A DNA stretch of 64,000 bases from Xylanimonas cellulosilytica DSM 15894. GTDB taxonomy: Bacteria > Actinomycetota > Actinomycetes > Actinomycetales > Cellulomonadaceae. Shown here in pieces: positions 1 to 6,264 of this stretch (within the stretch, counting starts at the first letter, position 1; every line of letters starts with the position of its first letter). The notes below the pieces were generated by a model that had not been told where the DNA came from, did no database searches, and worked only from the letters and a program-made list of their open reading frames with translations. Both the position numbers and the translations under genes were made by a program. The stretch spans positions 1,736,001-1,800,000 of the forward strand of contig NC_013530.1 in assembly GCF_000024965.1 (NCBI RefSeq). The letters run 5' to 3'.

Positions 1-347
1 GTAGGGTCACCTGAAGGAAGCAGTGACTACCGCCTGAACACGTTCTCGATTCGCAACACGGGCGCGCGTCTACGTCTCCGGCAACGCGCAGCCGTACGAC
101 TTTGCGTCGGGCTGCTGACAGGTAGATCGACCGGCAAGACGGAACCCGAGTCGCCGCTCAGTGCGGGAGCTCGGGCTCTCCCTCAGACAGAAAGCTTGAT
201 CCGTGCGACTTCCTCGTTCCCGCCTTGTCTGTGTGCCAGCGGCGGCTTGCATGGTCTCCGTCCTTTTCTTGGTGTCAAGTACACGCCGGTCGATTTCACA
301 AATATCGATGTCGGCATACCTGTCATCGACGAAGCGGACACGAAGAC
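1..347. other. Degraded sequence left of the IS element
   Basis: I find no intact gene here. A short plus-strand reading (about 65-119) ends in a plausible protein C-terminus (RVYVSGNAQPYDFASGC then TGA), and the codons just before it read sensibly in another frame, which suggests a frameshifted gene tail. From 196 a second plus-strand frame runs into the insertion at 358. Both are too short to identify. The stretch is best read as gene debris at the edge of a mobile region. Confidence 0.3.
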
Positions 348-1634
348 CCGTGAGTACCAGGGCGATTTCAAAGTTTGATGTTGAGTGAGGGCGTCGAGTG
401 CGCGTCGGGCGTGGCGGGCGCTGGCGCGTAGGGCTTTGGCGATGTTGCTGGCTCCGTGGGCGCGGTGTCGGGTAATCGCGGTGTTGCGCAGGCAGGCGAG
501 GTTGATCGGCCCGTTGCCGGTGCGGGCGGTGTGCCGGTCCTCGTCATAGGCGGTGTCGCGGACCCAGTGGACCTGGTTTTCGATGAGCCAGTGGGATCGG
601 ACCATCGCGGCGAGGGTGGCGGGGTCGGCGACCTCGGCTGGCAGGCTCGTGAGCAGGTAGGCGTTCTCCCTGGTCGATGCGGCGGGCGCGCCGGGGTGGG
701 GGCGGCGGCGGGTGTGCCGGGTGATCTTGATGACCTGGGCGGTCCCGGCCAGGGCGAGGTCGACGTGCGTGGGGGCCTGCACGACGCGCACGGTGCGGGT
801 CTCGGCGCGCCCGTGGGCCTTGCCCCGGCAGGTGTCCTGGGCTCGGACCTGCGCCCAGGGCAGGGCGCGGACCTTGGCCAGGATGCGCGGCTGGTTCGCC
901 TTGACGGGGAGCAACCACCACCCGCCGACGGCACCGACCTGCTCGACAAGCTTGTGCTGGGTGTGTTTCGCGTCGGTGACGACGACCACCCCGGCCAGTG
1001 ATCCCCACCGGTCGGCGAGTCTGCCCATGACGGTGCGTACGGCCCCGATCTCGTCGCCGTCGTTCACCGGTTCGCAGGCGACCACGGCGCCGCTGGCGTG
1101 ATCGAGGATCTCCACGACCTGGTCCTGGGCGATCTTCCCGTCGCCGGTGCGGCGGCGTGCGCCTCTCATCGTCTTGCCGTCGGCGCTGATCACCCGCACT
1201 CGCCGTTGCCCGTCGGCCGGTGCAGGCGGCGGCTGGCCGGCAGCGTCGGGCCGGGCGCGGGCCTGGGCCCAGCGGCACAGCGCCTCGTCGAGGGCGGTCG
1301 GGTCGGTGGTGCACAGGACCCGGCGGAACGTCGCTGCCGACGGGGCGCAGCGCACGAGGCCGAACGCTGCCGTCAGCTCGGGGTCCAGGTCGGCGGCGAC
1401 CTCGGCGATCTCGGCGAACCCGACCGCCCCGCACGCCACGGCCAGCAACGCCAACCCGAGGACGACGGGTAGACCGAACCGCACCCCGCGCCGCTTGCGC
1501 GGGTCGGGCACCTGCGCGAAGGCCTCCAACAGTCCCTCGACCTGCCCACCCAGGACGGGCCCGGTGACCGCTGATTGGTCGAGCACGGCAAGGACAGGAG
1601 AGACTACAGACACGGGCGCGGCACCTTCCGGCAT
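183..1634 (-). CDS. ISAs1-family DDE transposase, reading through the IS end
   Basis: DNA-cutting and joining enzyme of the ISAs1 family. The N-terminal family domain (LLEAFAQVPDPRKRRG, about residues 33-48) is followed by DDE catalytic blocks: ISADGKTMRG with the first Asp, VVVTDAKHT with the second, and HWLIENQVHWVRD with the Glu. The ATG at 1634 is the first reasonable start. The conserved protein ends near LDALTQH, only about 20 bases inside the left terminal repeat, yet this frame has no stop inside the element. It runs about 58 codons into the flank before stopping at 183, giving 483 residues where the family usually has about 370-430. A TGA lies in a neighbouring frame at the repeat. 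Either the tail is tolerated or a small indel removed the proper stop. Confidence 0.85.
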   Translation of the reverse strand: MPEGAAPVSVVSPVLAVLDQSAVTGPVLGGQVEGLLEAFAQVPDPRKRRGVRFGLPVVLGLALLAVACGAVGFAEIAEVAADLDPELTAAFGLVRCAPSAATFRRVLCTTDPTALDEALCRWAQARARPDAAGQPPPAPADGQRRVRVISADGKTMRGARRRTGDGKIAQDQVVEILDHASGAVVACEPVNDGDEIGAVRTVMGRLADRWGSLAGVVVVTDAKHTQHKLVEQVGAVGGWWLLPVKANQPRILAKVRALPWAQVRAQDTCRGKAHGRAETRTVRVVQAPTHVDLALAGTAQVIKITRHTRRRPHPGAPAASTRENAYLLTSLPAEVADPATLAAMVRSHWLIENQVHWVRDTAYDEDRHTARTGNGPINLACLRNTAITRHRAHGASNIAKALRASARHARRALDALTQHQTLKSPWYSRVFVSASSMTGMPTSIFVKSTGVYLTPRKGRRPCKPPLAHRQGGNEEVARIKLSV

Positions 1635-1767
1635 CGATGGCAGCGTAGAGAACTCCCATCCTCGCAGGTCACAGGGGTCGCGCCCGACCTATACCCCGCT
1701 CCGCCTACCGCCTCGCAGCACCGCGACGCAAGCCCTCACCCGGGTGATCAACTATGCAATCGCCCTG
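358..1767 (-). mobile_element. ISAs1-family insertion sequence, complete with IRs and 10-bp TSD
   Basis: The element is 1410 bp. Its left end (358-380) begins CAGGGCGATTTCAAAGTTTG and its right end, read on the minus strand from 1767, begins CAGGGCGATTGCATAGTTGA. These terminal inverted repeats match at most of about 22 positions. The 10 bases before 358 (348-357, CCGTGAGTAC) are repeated exactly after 1767 (1768-1777), a perfect target-site duplication of a length usual for the ISAs1 family. It carries one transposase gene on the minus strand. The intact duplication suggests a fairly recent insertion. Boundaries are read directly; the family call rests on the transposase. Confidence 0.92.
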
Positions 1768-1950
1768 CCGTGAGTACGCAGAGAAGTACGGCCATGGCGT
1801 CCTCCAGGGACAGTCGCCCCCGCGCATCAGCACGCGACGAACACGACACGCCCCGAGCAGGGCACAGGGGGCGACGTCGAATCACACGCCGGTTCCTGAC
1901 GGGTTTGTCCACAGCCCCTGGGGGGGCGTGAACCTGCGGGTCACGGCATT

Positions 1951-2082
1951 GGCCGGTCTCGTGGTGGGCTCACGACCAAGATCCATGTGGTGGTCGACGG
2001 CGGCGGGCTGCCCCTGGCCGCTGTCGTCACCGGCGGGCAGCGCAACGACGGAGCCATGCTCGCCCAGGTGCTGGCCGCCGGA
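1951..2082 (+). pseudogene. IS5-family transposase fragment
   Basis: This short plus-strand segment reads GRSRGGLTTKIH followed by a VDGGGLPLAAVVT-like strand and a QRNDGAMLAQVLAA helix. GRSRGGLTTKIH and the first catalytic Asp region after it are hallmarks of the second ORF of IS5-family (IS427-group) elements. Both sides are cut: upstream the frame loses similarity around 1950, and after about 2082 the expected continuation is absent. No terminal repeats are visible. It is an inactive relic about 200 bases from the intact ISAs1 element, showing repeated IS traffic here. Confidence 0.75.
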
Positions 2083-2551
2083 CGAGGTCCTGTTCGATCA
2101 GTTCGAGCTCGATCCGCACGGCGCCTTTTCCGTCATCGTCGAGCAGGGTTCCGCGATGCGGCGCCCGCTGACCGCCGTCGTCGACGTCCTCGCCGCGCTC
2201 GACCGCGCCGGTACACCAGAGTTCGCGTCGGTCGTGTGAGACCGGCGTCTCGAGGCTTCGAGCAGCTCGCGGCGGCGCGCAACGGTAGACCGTCCAGGCT
2301 GCCCGCCCGCGAACCGGACCGTGACGACGGTCGCCACAAAGCTGGAGTTTCGATCGTCATCGGCACCAGCTCTGGTGTACGAGTGCGCCGCCCGCCGTGG
2401 TTTACGCAGGCTGGAGTGCTCCAACGCCGCAGGTTCGTCTGAATGGATGAATTGCAAGCGACAAGGAGCGGATGTTTTAGAGAAGCAACGCTCCGGCGGG
2501 TGGGGGCGTGCTTAGATGCAGACCACACCAGTCAACTGTGAAGGAGCTCAC
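2083..2551. other. Fragmented stretch without an intact gene
   Basis: A plus-strand frame ending with TGA at 2237-2239 gives about 50 protein-like residues (including FDQFELDPHGAFSVIVEQ) that I cannot identify, probably the tail of a deleted gene. From 2240 to about 2540 no frame on either strand looks coding and no convincing hairpin or repeat is seen. The end of the stretch holds the AAGGAG ribosome-binding site (2541-2546) of the bacteriocin-like gene that follows. Confidence 0.4.
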
Positions 2552-2848
2552 ATGAAGTAGGTCGCTGTGACGGTGGCATCGTTCGTTCTGGTGACTGGGA
2601 TCACCGTGGCATCCGCAGGTGTCGCGAGCGCAACGACGGCCTACCCCTCGGTGGGGGGCACGTGGGATTACGGCGCCAGTGCCCAGTCGGTGTGGTCGAA
2701 CTACGCCCACAACTCGCGAGTCCACAAGTTGTCGACGGACGGCGCGGGCGGCCTGAAGTTCTCGGGCTGGGTCGGCTATGGCGTCAGGTCCTTCTGCAAC
2801 CAGGGCGCGAAACTCTTCGGCAACCACGCGTAGTACGACGTCTGCTGA
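2552..2848 (+). pseudogene. Lactococcin-972-family bacteriocin gene with two in-frame TAG codons
   Basis: Secreted antibacterial peptide of the lactococcin 972 family, a lipid-II-directed septum inhibitor in Lactococcus. After a signal peptide ending near VASA, the mature part shows VGGTWDYG, VWSNYAHNSRVHKLST, SGWVGYG and GNHA, all in family order. The ribosome site AAGGAG (2541-2546) sits 5 bases before ATG 2552, so the natural start is M-K, but codon 3 is TAG (2558-2560). A second TAG (2831-2833) replaces the first Tyr of an expected A-Y-Y-D-V-C end; reading resumes as Y-D-V-C and stops at TGA 2846-2848. A start at GTG 2567 would avoid the first TAG but lies about 20 bases from the ribosome site and would cost five residues of the signal peptide. 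Most likely inactivated; readthrough cannot be excluded from sequence. Confidence 0.8.
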
Positions 2849-3012
2849 CCTCGTTCGGTCCGTCGTGTCCAATTCGGCCCGGCGGTCCGCGACAGTTCTT
2901 CTGTGCGTCGAATCGAGAGATAGATGGTCTATGCACCACGGCGCATCGCCGCCTCTGGCTTGCCAGGCGGAACACCGTTCAGGGCATACGTGAGCCATAG
3001 CAAGGAGCTGTC

Positions 3013-3546
3013 ATGTCGCGTTTGCAAATAAAGATCGCGGCCCTCGGTCTGGCCGTTGTCCTTGCCGCGGCAGTGGGAGGGCGGATGGTTGGGATCTGGC
3101 CGTCTCTGACCGCTGGCGAGGTTGCGCCTGGTGGGATTCCTGCGTCAAAGTCTCGAGCCAATGCTGAACAGGCGGAGATCGTCCTCACCAGCGATCTCAG
3201 AACCTCAGTCGCAGTTCCCCGGGAGATCCCTCCGGATCTCGACTACTTCGAGGTCCCACGGCTCGATGCCGACCGATTCGAGAGTTGGTATCACGTCGCT
3301 GGCGCCACCTACGTCGTGTGTGATTCCGATACAACTGTCGACTCCTTCTGCAGCACGGAGTTCGCGGACGTGGTTCGCGAGTTCGACCTCGGGAGCCGAA
3401 CAGTACGGGTGGCGCGCCACAAGTCGGGATTGCTGAATGGCGAGAAAAGTGACTTGGCTCGCTTCTGGGAGCACGTCGAGTTCTCCCGGGGTGATCCTCC
3501 GGGGTGGCTCGAGGGCCTCGGATCGCAAGACAAACTGGAAATGTAG
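3013..3546 (+). CDS. Membrane-anchored hypothetical protein beside the bacteriocin gene
   Basis: The 177-residue protein has a good AAGGAG ribosome site (3002-3007) ahead of ATG 3013. Residues about 5-29 form one hydrophobic segment (signal anchor), the rest is polar and probably outside the cell. Two Cys about 10 residues apart (YVVCDSD and SFCSTEF) could form a disulfide. I recognise no family. It lies 164 bases after the lactococcin-972-like gene on the same strand and 13 bases before another secreted-protein gene, so it may belong to the same bacteriocin or immunity cassette, which is inference. Base composition is less GC-rich than the chromosomal genes farther right, as expected for acquired DNA. 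It ends in TAG. Confidence 0.6.
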   Translation: MSRLQIKIAALGLAVVLAAAVGGRMVGIWPSLTAGEVAPGGIPASKSRANAEQAEIVLTSDLRTSVAVPREIPPDLDYFEVPRLDADRFESWYHVAGATYVVCDSDTTVDSFCSTEFADVVREFDLGSRTVRVARHKSGLLNGEKSDLARFWEHVEFSRGDPPGWLEGLGSQDKLEM

Positions 3547-3559
3547 GGAGATCGAAGGA

Positions 3560-4093
3560 ATGAGAATGAGAACATCGAAGATGAACCGCCAGCTCCGTGG
3601 GGCGATCGCGACCATCGTCGCGCTGATCGTGATCGGCGGGACTGCGCAGAGCGGTGGTGCGGCTGTGTCCGACGGCGAGAACTCCGGGACCGTTAAGTTC
3701 AGTGCGGCGCAGGTCGCCAACGCGAAGGTTAACGGGACCAAGACAGGGGGAAGCAAGAACCCCGCTGTCGCCGACCGTGCGATCGCGGGCTACATCGAGA
3801 ACGTGGCTCGAAGCCAGGGCGAACTCCTCGATCAGTCGGACGTTGCCGTCGCCCTCCTTAACGACGTGATCGTCGCCGATGCAGCGAGCCGTTGCCAGAT
3901 CGGAGTGGAGTGGCAGGACCTGTTCGAGGCGGAGCGTGAGGTCCCAGTTGTCCCCGTAGTCGTAGAGGTACGCGAGGACGTCGCCAGGCTGGGCGAGCAC
4001 CTCGTCGAGGCGGACTTGCTCCTCGGCGAAGCGGGCGCCCTCGTCGTCCTCGTCCGACTCGAGGTCGCCTTCTGCGACGTCGTACGGGCATAG
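3560..4093 (+). CDS. Secreted hypothetical protein, 3' end replaced by antisense of a pRiA4b ORF-3 fragment
   Basis: Starts at ATG 3560 with GGAG at 3547-3550; ATG 3566 and 3581 are alternatives. Residues about 8-34 form a signal peptide ending near the GGAAV stretch, followed by a polar segment of about 70 residues with no recognised domain. From about codon 105 (near 3875) the frame reads antisense through the truncated pRiA4b ORF-3 gene encoded on the other strand, so the last 70 or so residues are not the original C-terminus. A recombination joined the two genes tail to tail. Probably the third member of the bacteriocin-associated group; whether a stable protein is made is unknown. Confidence 0.45.
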   Translation: MRMRTSKMNRQLRGAIATIVALIVIGGTAQSGGAAVSDGENSGTVKFSAAQVANAKVNGTKTGGSKNPAVADRAIAGYIENVARSQGELLDQSDVAVALLNDVIVADAASRCQIGVEWQDLFEAEREVPVVPVVVEVREDVARLGEHLVEADLLLGEAGALVVLVRLEVAFCDVVRA

Positions 4094-4438
4094 GTAGCGC
4101 TCGGCAGCATGGTCGTACGTCTCCGCCGCGAGCCAGAACGAGTGCAGGTGCGAGTCTGTCCAGCCGAACGTGTCCTGAAGGACGTGGTGGACGACGTCGA
4201 GGGTCAGGTCGGAACGCAGGTCGAGGCGTCGCCAGATGGGCGGCTTCGCCCGGTTGAGATCCACGCGCACGCGCAGGACGACGACGTCGTCGCGGCGCGG
4301 GCGGCGCGATTGCGGAGGAGCGGGAGGGCGTCGCCGTCGGACGGGTCCGACGGCGAGCGTGTCGAGGACAGCGCCGACGCCGACCTGCGCGACGAGCGCC
4401 TCCAACTTGGCCCGGACGTCGTCCTCGTTCGTGGTCAC
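3878..4438 (-). pseudogene. Truncated pRiA4b ORF-3-family gene (copy 1)
   Basis: The frame starts at GTG 4438 (MTTNEDDV) and follows the complete copy at 7987-9417 closely: VGAVLD, VVVLRVRVDLNRAKPPIWRR, FGWTDSHLHSFWL, ERYLCPYDV and LYDYGDNWDLTLRLEQV are all present. Similarity ends after about 187 codons near ARCIGDD; beyond this the open frame is merely antisense to the secreted-protein gene at 3560. The C-terminal 60 percent seen in copy 2 is missing. The family (PF07929) is common on plasmids and of unknown biochemical role. It is divergent from the HTH/PIN pair at 4593, and copy 2 also touches an HTH/PIN pair. Confidence 0.8.
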
Positions 4439-4592
4439 CTGTCGACCGTACCGGGGGCACTCGACGGCAGTCCGCGTGGATCCCGAGTCGCGGACTCGTG
4501 GCGCGCCGACTGGTCGCAGGAAGGGGCCGTCGCGCGACAGAATGGGTTGCACTTGCAGCGCTTACGGTGACTTGTGACGGTTGGAGGATGAC

Positions 4593-4979
4593 GTGTCCGA
4601 GGTGCTCGCTGACGATGTCAGGCTGCTGCGCGAGGCGCTCGCCGGTCCTGACGACGCGGTCAATGTGACGTTGACTCTGCCGCGCGACAGCGCTCAGAAG
4701 GTGCTCGCTCTGCTCGGCGCCGAACGCACGACGGGTGCCGTCGTCGTGCCGGCCAAGGAACTCTTCACGACGACGGAGGCCGCGAACCTGCTCGGCCTGT
4801 CGCGCGGGATGCTGATGAAGCACGTCAACGCCGGCGATCTCGCCCACGTCATGGTGGGCACGCACCATCGCATCCCTGCGCGGGCGCTTGCGGAGTTCGA
4901 ACGCGCACGCCGGGAGAAGCGAGCCGAGGCAGCGGCGGCCCTTGCGTCGTTCTCGAACGAGGTCGGTCTGGTCGATTGA
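4593..4979 (+). CDS. HTH (excisionase-type) antitoxin of a PIN toxin pair
   Basis: 128 residues from GTG 4593, chosen because GGAGG (4583-4587) is correctly spaced; TTG 4581 lacks a ribosome site. The core (ELFTTTEAANLLGLSRGMLM, then a G-THHRIP wing) is the MerR/excisionase-type helix-turn-helix used by many actinobacterial antitoxins paired with PIN-domain nucleases. Expected role: bind and silence the toxin and repress its own promoter. Its TGA (4977-4979) overlaps the TTG start of the PIN remnant (4976), the translational coupling typical of such pairs. Since the partner is destroyed, it is now probably an orphan antitoxin. The divergent pRiA4b fragment starts 155 bases away. Confidence 0.8.
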   Translation: MSEVLADDVRLLREALAGPDDAVNVTLTLPRDSAQKVLALLGAERTTGAVVVPAKELFTTTEAANLLGLSRGMLMKHVNAGDLAHVMVGTHHRIPARALAEFERARREKRAEAAAALASFSNEVGLVD

Positions 4980-5175
4980 CGATCTCGGTTGTCATCGCCG
5001 ACGCCAACATTCTGTACTCGCGCATCCCGCGCGGCTACTTCCTCTAGGCCGCGCCCAACGCAGTGATCGTCCTCACCGACAACGTGCGGCACTTCCCTCG
5101 GCGCTGGATGGGGGGAACGCGGCATCGAACTGCAGTCCTCTCGCGAGCTGCTTCGTGACCCGTCGCGCCACAGCG
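4976..5175 (+). pseudogene. PIN-domain toxin remnant with stop and internal deletion
   Basis: TTG 4976 overlaps the antitoxin stop and begins MTISVVIADANILYS, the PIN N-terminus with the metal-binding Asp of ADAN. After GYFL comes TAG (5045-5047) where family members typically read F-L-Y-A-A, so a Tyr codon appears to have become amber. Immediately behind, the same frame gives AVIVLTDNVRHFPRR, which is the C-terminal part of PIN toxins, so the middle of about 90 codons is deleted. A frameshift near 5113 then separates it from GIELQSSRELLRDPSRHS in another frame. The nuclease cannot be functional. Confidence 0.75.
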
Positions 5176-5415
5176 GAGTCCCGCCTGGCGTAGAATTGCG
5201 ATGTCGAAGCTGAGTGTTGGGAGTGCGTTCTCGGCGGCCCGAAAGGGCCTCCGGCAGGATCCGGGAGCCGACCACAAACGCAACAAGAACCCTCCGCCCA
5301 AAACAGACTTCGTCGGTCTCGCCCAATGCGGCGTGAACGACGTTCTCGCAGGCCACGCGGCCTGCTCGGTCCGGTTCACAACTCGTCGGAACCCCTCGGG
5401 AACCATCCGTTTACT
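5176..5415. other. No gene seen between the PIN remnant and the tRNA fragment
   Basis: Short open frames exist on both strands but none has a ribosome site or recognisable motif. With the PIN remnant this makes a gene-free stretch of about 370 bases from 5048. It is read as debris inside the integrated element, directly before its presumed att junction. Confidence 0.4.
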
Positions 5416-5451
5416 GCAAGGGGTCGCAGGTTCAAATCCTGTCAGCCCGAC
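5416..5451 (+). repeat. 3' fragment of a tRNA-Pro gene, probable att site
   Basis: The 36 bases include a complete T arm (stem GCAGG at 5426-5430, loop TTCAAAT, stem CCTGT at 5438-5442) and an acceptor 3' strand CAGCCCG with discriminator A, then C. Order and sequence match the 3' end of an actinobacterial tRNA-Pro that starts CGGGCTG. No 5' half, D arm or anticodon arm precedes it, so it is not a functional tRNA. Duplicated tRNA 3' ends mark the far boundary of elements that integrate into tRNA genes. Because the fragment is on the plus strand, the intact tRNA and the rest of the element should lie to the left, beyond position 1. Confidence 0.75.
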
Positions 5452-5454
5452 AAA

Positions 5455-5493
5455 AAACCCCGTCTGACCTGCACGAACGGTCAGACGGGGTTT
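5455..5493. terminator. Strong intrinsic terminator behind the tRNA fragment
   Basis: AAACCCCGTCTGACC (5455-5469) and GGTCAGACGGGGTTT (5479-5493) form a perfect 15-bp stem with a 9-base loop, A-rich on one side and T-rich on the other, so it works in both directions. It lies 3 bases after the tRNA remnant and is probably the native terminator of the tRNA gene, that is, the first chromosomal feature after the element. Confidence 0.9.
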
Positions 5494-5556
5494 CGTCGTC
5501 TCCGGGGTGGTAGACATTCAGTAGAGAGCCACCGCGGGGCGTTCGACGTTCTCGGG

Positions 5557-5823
5557 CTACACCGCGGCGGAACCGCGGTATCGCTGACGAGCCGCCTGGT
5601 GCGTCACCCCGAGCGCGGCAGCGATCTCCACCCAGGTGATCCCGTGGGATCGAGCGTCGATCACGGCGGCGGTCACGGCGTCGTCGGCGGCGGAACGTGC
5701 GACCACGGCGGCGCGGATCGGGTTCGTCGCGCTGCGGTCACGGTGGGTTCCCGTGGCGAACTCGCCGGACTCGAACGCCGCGGCTGCATCATCGTCGGTC
5801 ATCTTGGTCTTGACGGCACTCAT
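5557..5823 (-). CDS. Small HTH protein, putative antitoxin or repressor
   Basis: 88 residues from ATG 5823. The C-terminal third (ITWVEIAAALGVTHQAARQR) is a helix-turn-helix of the sigma-region-4-like kind found in short actinobacterial repressors; the N-terminal half is acidic and Ala-rich. It follows the 5830 gene on the same strand with 6 bases between them, an operon arrangement usual for toxin-first antitoxin pairs. Expected role is DNA binding and autoregulation at the TTGCAA-containing region 6063-6100 upstream of the pair, which is inference. The ADDAVTAAV segment looks like a dimerisation helix. Confidence 0.7.
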   Translation of the reverse strand: MSAVKTKMTDDDAAAAFESGEFATGTHRDRSATNPIRAAVVARSAADDAVTAAVIDARSHGITWVEIAAALGVTHQAARQRYRGSAAV

Positions 5824-5829
5824 TCGGCA

Positions 5830-6050
5830 TCACCACTTGGTTCTCGGTCGGAACTGCGGTCGGGCTGGCATCCCGTGGACGATCCGGGGATCGTCGGACA
5901 CGCCGACCTCGATGAGGTTCCCGCTCAGATCGGGGCCGACGTACATGACAAGGTCGCTGCGCCCCTCGAACACGTCGAGGTAGTTGCGCAGCGCGTGGCA
6001 GAGATCCCGTCGCTGCATCCGTGTCGATGTGCGCTCGGGGCCACTCTCAT
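5830..6050 (-). pseudogene. Small toxin-like protein gene, apparently frameshifted near its start
   Basis: The open frame from ATG 6018 gives 62 residues: CHALRNYLDVFEG, VMYVGPDLSGNLIEVGV and a conserved end IVHGMPARPQF. This layout is common in small actinobacterial proteins encoded before an HTH gene and thought to be toxins; the activity is not established here. The family usually begins M-R-V-x-P-S-A-x-x-H-G. Exactly that (MRVAPSAHRHGCSDG) is encoded from ATG 6050 in a different frame, joining the 6018 frame around 6010. So a one-base indel probably broke the gene, or the short 6018 form is used. An assembly error is the other option. Confidence 0.5.
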
Positions 6051-6062
6051 GAACGCAATCAT

Positions 6063-6100
6063 CGTTGCAACGTCACGCAAATGCAACCTACGTTGCAATG
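6063..6100. promoter_or_regulatory. TTGCAA-rich operator upstream of the small HTH pair
   Basis: CGTTGCAACG at 6063-6072 is a perfect 10-bp palindrome. CGTTGCAATG at 6091-6100 repeats it with one change, and ATGCAAC at 6081-6087 is a half-site. The cluster lies just upstream of the minus-strand pair starting at 6050 and fits an autoregulatory operator. Sites are seen directly; the binding protein (the 5557 product) is inferred. Confidence 0.5.
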
Positions 6101-6264
6101 GGGGACGAGATGCCGGCGCTGCAAGGTCCTCGGGCGACTACGCCGGTGACGGTGCCGCCGGTGGAGGCGCGAGCAACGAGTCTCATGGACCATAGGTGCG
6201 CAGCCAGAGAAGCGGGTGCGAAAGAGTGACCGTTCCAGAGACGCCTTCGGGCACACTACGGAGC

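Larger units (their letters stand above)
196..2239 (+). pseudogene. Reading frame split by the ISAs1 insertion
   Basis: The plus-strand frame from 196 to 357 ends with codons for T-R-E-Y inside the target duplication. After removing the IS and one duplicate copy, the same frame resumes at 1778 with A-E-K-Y-G-H-G and stays open to the TGA at 2237-2239. Exact frame conservation across the insertion suggests the IS landed inside an open frame. I do not recognise the product. The right part crosses an IS5-type fragment in another frame, so the rejoined frame is probably itself chimeric. Its last 50 or so residues look protein-like. Treat as an interrupted, unidentified ORF. Confidence 0.3.

Noticed and set aside
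2552-2848. Amber recoding (TAG read as an amino acid)
   Set aside because: The neighbouring gene at 3013 appears to end properly in TAG, and no suppressor tRNA or Pyl genes are visible. Kept only as a question in the findings.
3197-4552. 451-codon minus-strand frame taken as one protein
   Set aside because: Only codons between 4438 and about 3878 match the pRiA4b ORF-3 family. The ends are upstream non-coding sequence and antisense of the secreted-protein gene.
4439-4592. Promoter pair between the pRiA4b fragment and the HTH antitoxin
   Set aside because: TTGCAC and TACGGT hexamers are present around 4548-4569 but with only about 10 bases between them, so no credible -35/-10 pair can be assigned.
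5201-5467. Plus-strand frame of 88 codons crossing the tRNA fragment
   Set aside because: It reads through the T arm and into the terminator, has no ribosome site and no family motif.
5044-5517. Minus-strand open frame of 157 codons containing a GLTGFEPATP peptide
   Set aside because: That peptide is the well-known antisense translation of a tRNA 3' end. It comes from the tRNA-Pro fragment at 5416-5451, not from a protein gene.
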